From NCBI RefSeq assembly GCF_003626595.1, contig NZ_RBAK01000001.1:496001-560000 (forward strand): DNA of 64,000 nucleotides, read 5' to 3'. The DNA is from Micromonospora endolithica (GTDB lineage Bacteria; Actinomycetota; Actinomycetes; Mycobacteriales; Micromonosporaceae). The notes beneath the pieces are model-generated. The model did no database searches, was not told the DNA's origin, and saw only the letters and a program-made list of their open reading frames with translations. This document shows positions 38,273 to 47,790 of the stretch, piece by piece. Both the position numbers and the translations under genes were made by a program. Numbering within the stretch: position 1 is the first letter of the stretch; every line of letters starts with the position of its first letter.

Positions 38273-39178
38273 ATGACCGTACTCGCCGCAACGGGCGACA
38301 CCTGGGGCATTTCCAGTCCCGCCTTCCTCGGCCTCTACCTGCTGGCGGCCCTGGTGACCGTCGCCGGCACCCTGGTCCACCGCTCCCGGATCCTCGCCGG
38401 TCAGCGCGGCCTCGCCGCCGACCAGCTCGGCCCGCAGCAGGTGGCCTACCTCAACGGCGGCGACCAGGTCGCCGTCCTGACCGCCCTCGGCGGCCTGCGC
38501 GGCAGTGGTGCGGTGGGCGTACGCCCCGACCGGCTGCTGACCGTCGGCGGCCAGCTGCCCTCCGGTGTCACCCCACTGGACCAGGCGGTCTACCACGCCG
38601 CCCGGCGCAACCTGCGCTCCCGCGACCTGGGACGCGACGAGTGGGTCGGCCGCGCGCTGACCGAGCTGCGGGAAGGGCTCCAGCGGCAGGGGCTGGCGCT
38701 CTCCCCGGACCAGCGCAGGTCCGCCCGGCGCGGATCCCGGGTGCTGTTCGGGCTGCTCGCGCTCGGCATGTTCCGGACGATCGCCGGGCTGAGCAACGGC
38801 CGGCCGGTCGGCTTCCTGGTGATCGCGCTCGTCGCCGTGGCCGGCGCCGCGCTGCTGCTCGGCCGGGTGCCGTGGCGTACCCGGGCCGCCGACGCCGCGC
38901 TGCGGGACCTGCGCCGCCGCAACGCCCACCTCGCGCCCGCGTCCGCCCCGGCCTACGCCACGTACGGCCCGGCCGGCGCCGCGATGGGGGTGGCCCTCTT
39001 CGGTGCCGCGTCGCTGTGGGCGCTCGACCCGGGCTTCGCCGAGCAGGCCGAGATCCAGCGCCAGGCGACGGCGAGCAGCGGTGGCGCCTCGTGCGGCGGC
39101 GGCAGCTCGTGCGGGGGCGGCAGCTCCGACGGCGGTGGCGGGGGCGGCGGCTGCGGTGGGGGCGGGTGCGGCGGATGA
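38273..39178 (+). CDS. TIGR04222-type membrane protein with Gly/Ser/Cys-rich tail
   Basis: A 301-residue membrane protein. A membrane segment at about 16-35 (AFLGLYLLAALVTVAGTLVH) is followed by a cytoplasmic domain (QVAYLNGGDQVAVLTALGGL...LDQAVYHAARRNLRSRD) and further membrane segments near 153-196 and 235-250. The last 35 residues are almost only Gly, Ser and four Cys (SCGGGSSCGGGSSDGGG, then GGCGGGGCGG). This fits the TIGR04222 family, members of which I recall sitting next to DUF692 genes. Its stop overlaps the DUF692 start as ATGA. The Cys tail is a plausible substrate for the DUF692 enzyme, by analogy with MNIO precursor peptides; unproven. ATG 38273 follows aggag. Confidence 0.82.
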   Translation: MTVLAATGDTWGISSPAFLGLYLLAALVTVAGTLVHRSRILAGQRGLAADQLGPQQVAYLNGGDQVAVLTALGGLRGSGAVGVRPDRLLTVGGQLPSGVTPLDQAVYHAARRNLRSRDLGRDEWVGRALTELREGLQRQGLALSPDQRRSARRGSRVLFGLLALGMFRTIAGLSNGRPVGFLVIALVAVAGAALLLGRVPWRTRAADAALRDLRRRNAHLAPASAPAYATYGPAGAAMGVALFGAASLWALDPGFAEQAEIQRQATASSGGASCGGGSSCGGGSSDGGGGGGGCGGGGCGG

Positions 39179-39993
39179 CCCCTCCGCACGGCGTGGGCAT
39201 CGGCTGGCGTACCGAGATCGCGGGTTTCGTCGCCGGTCTGCCCGGGCTGCGGTTCGTGGAGGTGGTGGCCGAGTCGGTGCCGGCGGACGGCCCGCTGCCG
39301 GACGGCCTGGTGGCCCTGCGGGAGCGGGACGTCGCCGTCGTACCGCACGGGGTGCGGCTCTCCCTCGGCGGCGCCGAGCCGGTCGAACCGGCCCGGGTCG
39401 CGCACCTCGCGTCGGTGGCCCGACGGCTGGACGCGCCGCTGGTCAGTGAGCACATCGCCTTCGTCCGGGCCGGCGGCCGGGAGGCCGGCCACCTGCTGCC
39501 GCTGCCGCGCAGCCGGGGGGCCGTCGACGCGACCTGCGCGAACGTGGCCCGGGCGCAGGCCGAGCTGCCGGTGCCGATCGCGCTGGAGCCGATCGCCGCG
39601 CTGTTCGACTGGCCGGACGACGAGCTGGACGAGGCCGAATTCCTGACCGAGATCCTCGACCGGACCGGCGCGCTGCTCCTGCTCGACGTGGCCAACGTGT
39701 ACGCCAACGCCCGCAACCGGGGCACCGACCCACTCGCGCTGCTCGACCGGCTGCCGCTGGACCGGATCGCGTACCTGCACGTGGCGGGCGGCGCCGAGCA
39801 CGGCGGCTTCTATCACGACACGCACACCCACCCGGTGCCGTCGCCGGTGCTCGACCTGCTGGGCGAGCTGTGCGCCCGGCACCGCCCGCCGGCGCTGCTG
39901 CTGGAGCGGGACGGGCACTACCCGCCCGCGCCGGAGCTGCGCGCCGAGCTGGACGCCCTCGCCGGCGTGTCCGGGTACCCGGTGGTCACGTGA
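39175..39993 (+). CDS. DUF692 multinuclear non-haem iron oxidative enzyme (MNIO)
   Basis: A 272-residue TIM-barrel enzyme of the DUF692/MbnB family. Expected metal ligands are present: H58 (VVPHGVRLSL), E92/H93 (VSEHIAF), E138 (IALEPIA), D171 and N174 (LLDVANVYANA), H202 (YLHVAGG), H214, D215, H217 and H219 (YHDTHTHPV) and E244 (LLLERDG). Characterised members use iron and oxygen to modify Cys or Asn in ribosomal peptides, as in methanobactin synthesis. Overlaps of 4 bp on both sides (ATGA upstream, GTGA downstream) couple it to the Cys-tailed membrane protein and the small partner. Target is inferred to be the Cys tail of the upstream product. Confidence 0.92.
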   Translation: MTPPHGVGIGWRTEIAGFVAGLPGLRFVEVVAESVPADGPLPDGLVALRERDVAVVPHGVRLSLGGAEPVEPARVAHLASVARRLDAPLVSEHIAFVRAGGREAGHLLPLPRSRGAVDATCANVARAQAELPVPIALEPIAALFDWPDDELDEAEFLTEILDRTGALLLLDVANVYANARNRGTDPLALLDRLPLDRIAYLHVAGGAEHGGFYHDTHTHPVPSPVLDLLGELCARHRPPALLLERDGHYPPAPELRAELDALAGVSGYPVVT

Positions 39994-40481
39994 ACGGCGA
40001 CGAGGCCGCCGCGGCCGGTCACCCGGCGAGTCACCCGAGCGGTGACCTGGCCGCCCGACAGGCCGCGCTGGTGGCGGCGCTGGTCGCCGGCGGGCCGGCC
40101 CCGGTCGGCTTCGACCCGGCGGCGCTGGACGCCGCCCGTTCCGCCCTGCTGCGCAAACGCGCCGGCGAGGTGGCCCGGCACTGGCCGCTGCTCGCCGCCG
40201 GCCTCGGCGCCGACTGGCCGGCCACCTTCGTCCGGTGGGCGGCCGGCCGGCCCACCGCCGGATCGCTGCGCGACGGCTGGGACCTGGCCCGCGAGCTGCG
40301 CGACCGGGGCACGCTGCCACCACTGGGCGCCGAGGAGTTGGCCGTGCGCGAGGCCGTCGACCGCTATGACGGGCACCGGCCGCCGCGCCACCGCCGGCTG
40401 CCGGGTTGGGGACGCGCCGGCGGCGCCGTCGCGATTCAGTTCGCCGGCCGGGTACGCCTCCTGACCCCCGCCCCCCGCTGA
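39990..40481 (+). CDS. Small partner protein of the DUF692 locus
   Basis: A 163-residue protein, mostly helical: LAARQAALVAALVAGG, PAALDAARSALLRKRAGEVARHWPLLAAGLG, DWPATFVRWAAGRP and a C-terminal RHRRLPGWGRAGGAVAIQFAGRVRLL. Its position directly behind an MNIO gene, starting in the GTGA overlap, matches the usual partner proteins (MbnC or DUF2063-like) that help the MNIO bind its precursor. Sequence similarity to those is not obvious by eye, so this is a context-based call. Confidence 0.78.
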   Translation: MNGDEAAAAGHPASHPSGDLAARQAALVAALVAGGPAPVGFDPAALDAARSALLRKRAGEVARHWPLLAAGLGADWPATFVRWAAGRPTAGSLRDGWDLARELRDRGTLPPLGAEELAVREAVDRYDGHRPPRHRRLPGWGRAGGAVAIQFAGRVRLLTPAPR

Positions 40482-40542
40482 ACCCCGCACCCCGTGGGCG
40501 GGTGACGCGGAACGGGGGCGGGCGGTGGGGCAGGATCGCACC

Positions 40543-41310
40543 ATGGATCTCGGACTGACCGACCGGGTGTACGTGCTGACCGGCGCCTCCCGGGGCCCCG
40601 GCTTCGCCGCCGCGCGTTGCCTGGTCGACGACGGGGCGAGGGTGGTGCTCTCCGCCCGGCACGACGACGCGGTGGCCGCCGCGGTACGGGAGCTCGGCGG
40701 ACCGGAGCGGGCCGTGGGGTTGACCGCTGACCTGGCCGACCCGGAGACGCCGGAGCGGCTGGTCGCCGGGGCGCGCGAGCACTTCGGCCGGCTGGACGGG
40801 GCGCTGGTGTCGGTCGGCGGGCCACCGCCGGGCAGTGCCGCCTTTGTCGACGACGAGGGCTGGCGGCGGTCCTTCGAGACGATCTTCCTCGGCACGGTTC
40901 GGGTGGTCCGGACGGTCGCCGGTGTCCTGGCCGGCGGCCAGGGGGGCGCGATCGGTCTGGTCCTGTCCACCTCGGCCCGGTCGCCGGTATCGGGTCTGGG
41001 TATCTCCAACGGTCTGCGCCCCGGCCTGGTCGGGATGGCCAAGGACGTCGCCGACGAGTACGGCCCCCGGAATGTCCGGGTGGTGGGGCTGCTGCCCGGG
41101 CGGATCGGGACCGACCGCAGCGAGGCGTTGTTCGCCGCCGCCGACGATCCTGACCGGGCGCGCGCCGAGGCCACAGCGGGCATCCCGCTGCGCCGGATCG
41201 GCGAGCCGGCGGAGTTCGGCCGGGTGGCCGCGTTCGTCCTCTCCCCCGCCGCCGGCTACCTGACCGGGATCACCATCCCGGTCGACGGCGGCGCACTGCG
41301 GAGCCTGTGA
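40543..41310 (+). CDS. SDR-family oxidoreductase lacking the catalytic Tyr-Lys pair
   Basis: A 255-residue SDR. The cofactor loop TGASRGPGFAAA and the C-terminal GYLTGITIPVDGG are typical of FabG-like enzymes. The active-site stretch reads STSARSPVSGLGISNGLR, so the position 12 residues after Ser holds Asn where Tyr is expected, and the YxxxK Lys is missing. I recall a subgroup of actinobacterial SDRs with this SNxLR pattern. It may be inactive, or use other residues. ATG 40543 is preferred over GTG 40525 (cagga upstream). Its stop overlaps the mug start (TGATG). Confidence 0.85.
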   Translation: MDLGLTDRVYVLTGASRGPGFAAARCLVDDGARVVLSARHDDAVAAAVRELGGPERAVGLTADLADPETPERLVAGAREHFGRLDGALVSVGGPPPGSAAFVDDEGWRRSFETIFLGTVRVVRTVAGVLAGGQGGAIGLVLSTSARSPVSGLGISNGLRPGLVGMAKDVADEYGPRNVRVVGLLPGRIGTDRSEALFAAADDPDRARAEATAGIPLRRIGEPAEFGRVAAFVLSPAAGYLTGITIPVDGGALRSL

Positions 41311-41921
41311 TGCCCGCCGACGGCCGGCACGATTCGACCGGACACGGATCGACCAGGCGCGCCGTACCGGCGAAGACATACCCCCGGCCCAGCCGGGAGG
41401 ACCTCGCGGCGGCGGCGGAGCGCACCCTGCCCGACGTGATCGCGCCGGGCCTGGACGTGCTCTTCGTCGGCATCAACCCGGGACTGTGGTCGGCCGCCAC
41501 CGGCTGGCACTTCGCCCGTCCGGGCAACCGGTTCTGGCCGGCGCTGCACCGGGGCGGGTTCACGCCCCGGCTGCTGCACCCCAGCGAACAGGACGACCTG
41601 CCCGGGTACGGGCTGGGGATCACCAACATGGTGGCGCGGGCCAGTGCCCGGGCCGACGAGCTGACCCCCGCCGAACTGGTCGACGGGGCCGAGGTGCTCA
41701 CCGGCAAGGTGCGGCGGTACCGGCCCCGGTGGGTCGCCGTGGTCGGGGTGACCGCCTACCGGATCGGGTTCGCCCGGCCGAAGGCCACGTTCGGTCCGCA
41801 GCCGGAACCGCTGGCCGGCGCCCGGCTGTGGGTGCTGCCGAACCCCAGTGGGCTGAACGCGCACTTCACCCCGGAGACCCTCGGAGCCGCCTTCGCCGAG
41901 CTGCGGGCCGCCACCGGGTGA
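41310..41921 (+). CDS. mug: G/U mismatch-specific DNA glycosylase
   Basis: A 203-residue uracil/thymine DNA glycosylase of the Mug/TDG family for repair of deaminated bases. The active-site loop is FVGINPGLWSAATG (family GINPG), with HFARPGNRFWPALH and the minor-groove loop PNPSGLNAHF. An N-terminal 35-residue basic extension precedes the fold. ATG 41310 overlaps the SDR stop by one base; GTG 41307 is an alternative. The two genes are probably one transcript. Confidence 0.92.
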   Translation: MPADGRHDSTGHGSTRRAVPAKTYPRPSREDLAAAAERTLPDVIAPGLDVLFVGINPGLWSAATGWHFARPGNRFWPALHRGGFTPRLLHPSEQDDLPGYGLGITNMVARASARADELTPAELVDGAEVLTGKVRRYRPRWVAVVGVTAYRIGFARPKATFGPQPEPLAGARLWVLPNPSGLNAHFTPETLGAAFAELRAATG

Positions 41922-41942
41922 CCGCGGGGCCGGGCGGGCCGG

Positions 41943-43931
41943 TCAGTTCGACGCGGCCGGGGGCAGAGCGTCGTCGGGGACGTAGGAACGCATCGGCAGG
42001 GTCACCGGTTCCGGGCCGGTCGCGTCGACGTACGGGGTCGGCGAGTCGGCGACCGCGAACTGGGTGCGGTACAACTCGGCGTACAGCCCGCCCACGGCGA
42101 CCAGTTCGTCGTGCCGGCCTCGCTCGACGATCCGGCCCTCGTCGAGCACGATGATCTGGTCGGCGTCCCGGACCGTGGAGAGCCGGTGCGCGATGACCAG
42201 CGCGGTACGCCCGGTCAGCGCCACCGACAGGGCCCGCTGCACCGCCGCCTCGCTCTCCGAGTCGAGGTGCGCGGTCGCCTCGTCGAGGATCACGATCGAC
42301 GGGGCCTTGAGCAGCAGCCGGGCGATCGCGATGCGCTGCTTCTCGCCGCCGGAGAAGCGGTAGCCGCGCTCACCGACGGTGGTGTCCAGTCCGTCGGGCA
42401 GCGCGCGGACCAGGTCGGCGACCTGCGCGCCGGCCAGCGCGGCCCAGATCTCGTCGTCGGTGGCGTCCGGCTTCGCGTACCGGAGGTTCTCGGCGATGGT
42501 CTCGTGGAACAGGTGCGAGTCCTGGGTGACCACGCCGATCTCGTCGCGCAGCGAGTCCAGGGTGGCGTCGCGCACGTCGACGCCGCCGACCAGCACCTGC
42601 CCGTCGGTCACGTCGTAGATCCGCGAGATCAGCATGGACAGCGTCGACTTGCCGGCGCCGGAGGGGCCGACCAGGGCGACCATCTGGCCCGGTTCGACGC
42701 CGAAGGAGACCCCCCGCAACACCGGTTCGTTGACGGTGCGGTCCAGCGTGGCGACCTCCTCGAGGCTGGCCAGGGAGATCTCGGCGGCGCTCGGGTAACG
42801 GAAGTAGACGTCGCGGAACTCCACCCGGCCGTTGGCCCGGGGCACCGGGGTCGCGTCCGGCTTCTCCTCGATGCCGGGCCTGAGGTCGAGCACCTCGAAG
42901 ACCCGGTCGAAGGAGACCAGCGCGCTCATCACGTCCACCCGGACGTTGGACAGCGCGGTCAACGGGCCGTAGAGGCGGGTGAGCAGCAGCGCGAGGGTGA
43001 CGACCGTGCCGGCGCTGACGTTGCCGGTCACCGCGAGCCAGCCGCCGAGCCCGTAGGTGAGTGCCTGGGCCAGCGAGGCGACCAGCAGCATGGCGACGAA
43101 GAAGGTGCGCGAGTACATCGCCGACTGAATGCCGATGTCGCGGACCCGCTCGGCCCGGTCGCCGAACCGCCGGGCCTCGACGTCCGGACGGCCGAACAGC
43201 TTGACCAGCAGGGCACCGGCGACACCGAAGCGCTCGGTCATCGTCGCGTTCATCTTCGCGTCGAGGTCGTACGACTCCCGGGTGATCTCGGCCAGCCGCT
43301 TGCCCACCCGGCGGGCGGGGATGATGAAGATCGGCAGCAGCACCAGCGACAGGGCGGTGATCTGCCACGAGAGGGTGAACATCACCGCGGCGGTGAGCAC
43401 CAGCTGGATGACGTTGCTGACCACCCCGGAGAGGGTGGACGTGAAGGCGCGCTGCGCGCCCATCACGTCGTTATTGAGCCGGCTGACCAGGGCGCCGGTC
43501 TGGGTGCGGGTGAAGAACTGCAACGGCATCCGCTGCACGTGGTCGTAGACCCGGGTCCGCAGGTCCAGGATGATGCCCTCGCCGATGCGGGCGGAATACC
43601 ACCGCTGGGCCAGCGACAGCATCGCGTCGGCCACCGCCAGCGCGGCGATGACCAGGGCGAGCCGGACCACCGCGCCACCGGCGTCGGAGCCGCCGTCGTT
43701 GATCGCGTTGATCACCCGGCCGGCCAGCACCGGGGTGGCGACGCCGATGATCGCGGCCAGCACCACCGTCACCAGGAAGACCACGATGTCGCGCCGGTAG
43801 GGCCGGGCGAAGGCCACGATCCGCCGGGCGACGCCGCGCTTGAGCCGGTGGGAGGAGATCTCGTCGCGGTTGCGCATCGACCGGAGCATGCTCCACCCGG
43901 CCATGCCACCGCCGGACATCGGGTGGGACAC
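41943..43931 (-). CDS. ABC exporter (fused membrane and ATPase domains)
   Basis: A 662-residue half-transporter of the MsbA/multidrug type. Six membrane segments lie between about 45 and 330 (DIVVFLVTVVLAAIIGVATP is the first). The ATPase domain has Walker A GPSGAGKST, the Q loop VVTQDSHLF, the signature FSGGEKQRIA, Walker B IVILDEATAHLD and the H loop AHRLST. It probably works as a homodimer, as no partner gene is adjacent. GTG 43931 is chosen because ggagg sits 5 bases upstream; the longer start at 43961 and ATG 43919 are alternatives. Substrate unknown. Confidence 0.93.
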   Translation of the reverse strand: MSHPMSGGGMAGWSMLRSMRNRDEISSHRLKRGVARRIVAFARPYRRDIVVFLVTVVLAAIIGVATPVLAGRVINAINDGGSDAGGAVVRLALVIAALAVADAMLSLAQRWYSARIGEGIILDLRTRVYDHVQRMPLQFFTRTQTGALVSRLNNDVMGAQRAFTSTLSGVVSNVIQLVLTAAVMFTLSWQITALSLVLLPIFIIPARRVGKRLAEITRESYDLDAKMNATMTERFGVAGALLVKLFGRPDVEARRFGDRAERVRDIGIQSAMYSRTFFVAMLLVASLAQALTYGLGGWLAVTGNVSAGTVVTLALLLTRLYGPLTALSNVRVDVMSALVSFDRVFEVLDLRPGIEEKPDATPVPRANGRVEFRDVYFRYPSAAEISLASLEEVATLDRTVNEPVLRGVSFGVEPGQMVALVGPSGAGKSTLSMLISRIYDVTDGQVLVGGVDVRDATLDSLRDEIGVVTQDSHLFHETIAENLRYAKPDATDDEIWAALAGAQVADLVRALPDGLDTTVGERGYRFSGGEKQRIAIARLLLKAPSIVILDEATAHLDSESEAAVQRALSVALTGRTALVIAHRLSTVRDADQIIVLDEGRIVERGRHDELVAVGGLYAELYRTQFAVADSPTPYVDATGPEPVTLPMRSYVPDDALPPAASN

Positions 43932-44032
43932 ACGCACCTCCGGGATCGTCGGGCCGACCACACCGCCAGGTCGATTCTCCCGACGCCTGTGACAACCTCC
44001 GTCGCGGCCCGACTCTTCCCGAACGGTCCCCG

Positions 44033-44800
44033 CTATTCGCCGCGCCCGGCGAGATCGCGCAGCCGCCGGGTCTGTGCCTCCCGCTCAGCCCGCTGCTGGT
44101 CGGCCGCGGACCGGCCGACCGCGCCGGCGATCAGGGCCTTGATCTCCACCACCGCGTTCCGGTTGCCGGCGAGCAGGCCGGCGGTCAGGTCGCGGACGGC
44201 GACGTCCAGCTCCGCGTTCGGTACGACGAGGGTGGCCAGCCCGATCCGGTCCGCCTCGACGGCGTCCATCCGCCGGCCGGTGGCACAGATCTCCAGGGCA
44301 CGGGAGTAACCGACGAGGTCGACGAGGCGCTTGGTGCCGGCCAGGTCGGGAACCAGCCCGAGGGTGACCTCGGCCATCGAGAGCTTGGCGTCCTCGGCCA
44401 GGACCCGCAGGTCACAGGCGAGTGCCAGTTGCAGGCCGGCGCCGATGGCGTGCCCCTGCACCGCGGCCACCGAGATGACGTCCGGGCGGTGCAGCCAGGT
44501 GAAGCCGGCCTGGAACTCTGCGATCGCGTCGGCGCACTCCTGCTCGGGCAGGGTGGCCAAGTCGGCGAACGAGCCCGGTCCGGAGGCACCGGCCACCGAG
44601 AGGTCGAGGCCGGCGGAGAACGCCCGCCCCTCGCCACGCACCACCACGACGCGCACGTCGCCGGGGAGATCCCGGGAGAAGTCGGCCATGGCGCGCCACA
44701 TCGCCGGGGTCTGGGCGTTGAGAACGTCGGGCCGGCACAACGTGACCGTCGCGACCGGCCCGTCACATTCCAGCCGTACCCCGGTCGCCTCGGCGGTCAC
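44033..44800 (-). CDS. Enoyl-CoA hydratase/isomerase family protein
   Basis: A 255-residue crotonase-fold protein. It shows VTLCRPDVLNAQTPAMWRA, the first oxyanion-hole strand GRAFSAGLDLS, VQGHAIGAGLQLALACDLRV and the helix SMAEVTLGLVPD, where one catalytic Glu is present and the second is replaced in part. GTG 44800 is chosen because the upstream part reads as low-complexity frame. From memory the corresponding gene in M. tuberculosis is echA12, next to the same small HTH and ABC-F genes. Role in fatty-acid or amino-acid catabolism is general. Confidence 0.88.
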   Translation of the reverse strand: MTAEATGVRLECDGPVATVTLCRPDVLNAQTPAMWRAMADFSRDLPGDVRVVVVRGEGRAFSAGLDLSVAGASGPGSFADLATLPEQECADAIAEFQAGFTWLHRPDVISVAAVQGHAIGAGLQLALACDLRVLAEDAKLSMAEVTLGLVPDLAGTKRLVDLVGYSRALEICATGRRMDAVEADRIGLATLVVPNAELDVAVRDLTAGLLAGNRNAVVEIKALIAGAVGRSAADQQRAEREAQTRRLRDLAGRGE

Positions 44801-44846
44801 CGGGCGGCCCGGGGCGCGGCGCTGGTGGACGACGCTGGTGGGCGGG

Positions 44847-45074
44847 TCACGCCTTCTTGCGGCGCCGGGCGCCGCCGCGCTGCCGCAGCTGCACCCCGGA
44901 CTCGGTGAGCACCCGGTGGATGAACCCGTAGGATCGTCCGGTCGAGGCCGCGAGAGCGCGGATGCTCTCACCGCCGGTGTACCGCTTTACCAGGTCCTTG
45001 GCGAGCGTCTGACGCTCGGCTCCGACGATCCGGCGACCCTTCTCAGTGCTGGTGGCTGTGCCGGTGGCTGCCAT
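44847..45074 (-). CDS. Small helix-turn-helix protein conserved beside ABC-F genes
   Basis: A 75-residue basic protein: RRIVGAERQTLAKDLVKRYT, then the HTH SIRALAASTGRSYGFIHRVLTESGV and a tail RQRGGARRRKK. This near-invariant sequence is widespread in actinobacteria; the mycobacterial counterpart (Rv1473A) lies next to the ABC-F gene Rv1473. DNA binding is likely from the HTH and basic tail; targets are unknown. It reads in the same direction as the enoyl-CoA hydratase gene 46 bp downstream. Confidence 0.88.
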   Translation of the reverse strand: MAATGTATSTEKGRRIVGAERQTLAKDLVKRYTGGESIRALAASTGRSYGFIHRVLTESGVQLRQRGGARRRKKA

Positions 45075-45283
45075 ACTGTGTCCTCACGTCCCAGACTGTG
45101 CGGTTCGGATACGGTCCCACCTATTAGACCGCCTCGGACGATCATGCGCCAGATATCAACTCTTCGCCAACCGACACGCTATGCGATGTCAGCTTCCCGA
45201 TACAGTGATGCCGACGACCGGCCCACCCCGCCGGCGACGCCGTCCCGCCGGGCACGCTCCCGCCGGACCGTACGCTTCGGGTC

Positions 45284-45883
45284 ATGATCGACCTGTTGGG
45301 CACCGCGGCCGGCGCGGCCGTGGTGTTCGCCGCCACCGATGTCGACGACATCGTCATCCTGACCCTGTTCTTCGTCGCCGCCCGCACCACCGGACGGCCC
45401 CGCACCGGGCAGATCGTCGCCGGGCAGTACCTCGGCATCGGCGCGCTGGTGCTGGCCAGCGCGGTGGTCGCGGCCGGGCTGCTGGTGGTCCCGGACCCGT
45501 GGACCGGCCTGCTCGGCCTGCTGCCGATCGCGCTGGGCATCCGCGCGTCGCGGGACTCCGACGGCGACGAGACTCCGGCCGTGGTCACCGGCACGCTCGG
45601 CGTGGCCGGTGTGACGATCGCCAACGGCGCCGACAACGTGGCCGTCTACGTGCCGGTGTTCCGGGCCCTCGGCCCGGCGGACAGCGCGGTCTTCCTGCTC
45701 GTGTTCGTGGTGCTGATCGCGCTGTGGTGCGCGGCGGCGGCCTGGCTCGGCGGACACCCCCGGGTGACCCGGCTGGTCCAGCGCGCCGGTCACCGGCTGG
45801 TCCCGGCGATCTTCATCGCCATCGGCATGGTGATCCTGGTCGGCTCCGGCGTGGTCGGCCACCTGCTCGACCTGCTTGGCTGA
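45284..45883 (+). CDS. Cadmium-resistance-type (CadD) transporter
   Basis: A 199-residue membrane protein with about six hydrophobic segments. The CadD family hallmarks are AATDVDDIVILTLFF near the N-terminus and GVTIANGADNVAVYVPVFR, repeated acidic motifs within the membrane thought to bind metal, like those of the LysE superfamily. May export cadmium or another cation. ATG 45284 lies 7 bases after TACGCT, consistent with a leaderless mRNA. Confidence 0.87.
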   Translation: MIDLLGTAAGAAVVFAATDVDDIVILTLFFVAARTTGRPRTGQIVAGQYLGIGALVLASAVVAAGLLVVPDPWTGLLGLLPIALGIRASRDSDGDETPAVVTGTLGVAGVTIANGADNVAVYVPVFRALGPADSAVFLLVFVVLIALWCAAAAWLGGHPRVTRLVQRAGHRLVPAIFIAIGMVILVGSGVVGHLLDLLG

Positions 45884-45939
45884 CGCTCGGGCTCGACCCG
45901 GCCCGCCGACGCCTCGGGCTGACCCGGTCCGCTGACACC

Positions 45940-47544
<1,605 letters not shown>

Positions 47545-47595
47545 CTCGACGGACTCGCTCTCGGGGTCTGGAAGGGCTGACTCAGGCACGCGAAA

Positions 47596-47626
47596 GCGCC
47601 GGCGGACGCGGTGGGTCCGTCGGCGC
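47596..47626 (-). terminator. Candidate attenuator hairpin in the ABC-F leader
   Basis: On the minus strand GCGCCGACGGAC (47626-47615), loop of 7, GTCCGCCGGCGC (47607-47596), then TTTCG. Eleven of 12 positions pair. It starts 8 bases after the stop codon of a 25-codon leader frame and 51 bases before the ABC-F start. A CGGGGCG in the leader frame can pair with CGCCCCG just before the hairpin, offering an alternative fold. Confidence 0.5.
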
Positions 47627-47634
47627 GGGGCGGT

Positions 47635-47712
47635 TCAGCCTTCGCAGAGCAGCACCCGACAAGTGTACCGGGCGCCCCGTGGCCGTTCCGCCGGATTACC
47701 AGTCAAGATCAT
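47635..47712 (-). CDS. Probable leader peptide upstream of ABC-F gene
   Basis: A 25-codon frame starting at ATG 47712 (MILTGNPAERPRG...) and ending RYTCRVLLCEG just before the hairpin at 47626. Its placement directly ahead of a terminator-like hairpin and an ABC-F gene fits ribosome-mediated attenuation: a ribosome stalled by an antibiotic would alter RNA folding and let transcription proceed. There is no strong ribosome site, and short frames can arise by chance in GC-rich DNA. Confidence 0.45.
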   Translation of the reverse strand: MILTGNPAERPRGARYTCRVLLCEG

Positions 47713-47790
47713 CGGGTACCGAATCCGTCGTCCGGACCCGGTCCGGTACCGCAACCACCTCAACTGGATCAAAGGGTGATCGGGGTACAC

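Noticed and set aside
42111-44309. A 732-codon plus-strand frame
   Set aside because: Shadow of the ABC exporter gene; no recognisable motif, compositional artefact of GC-rich DNA.
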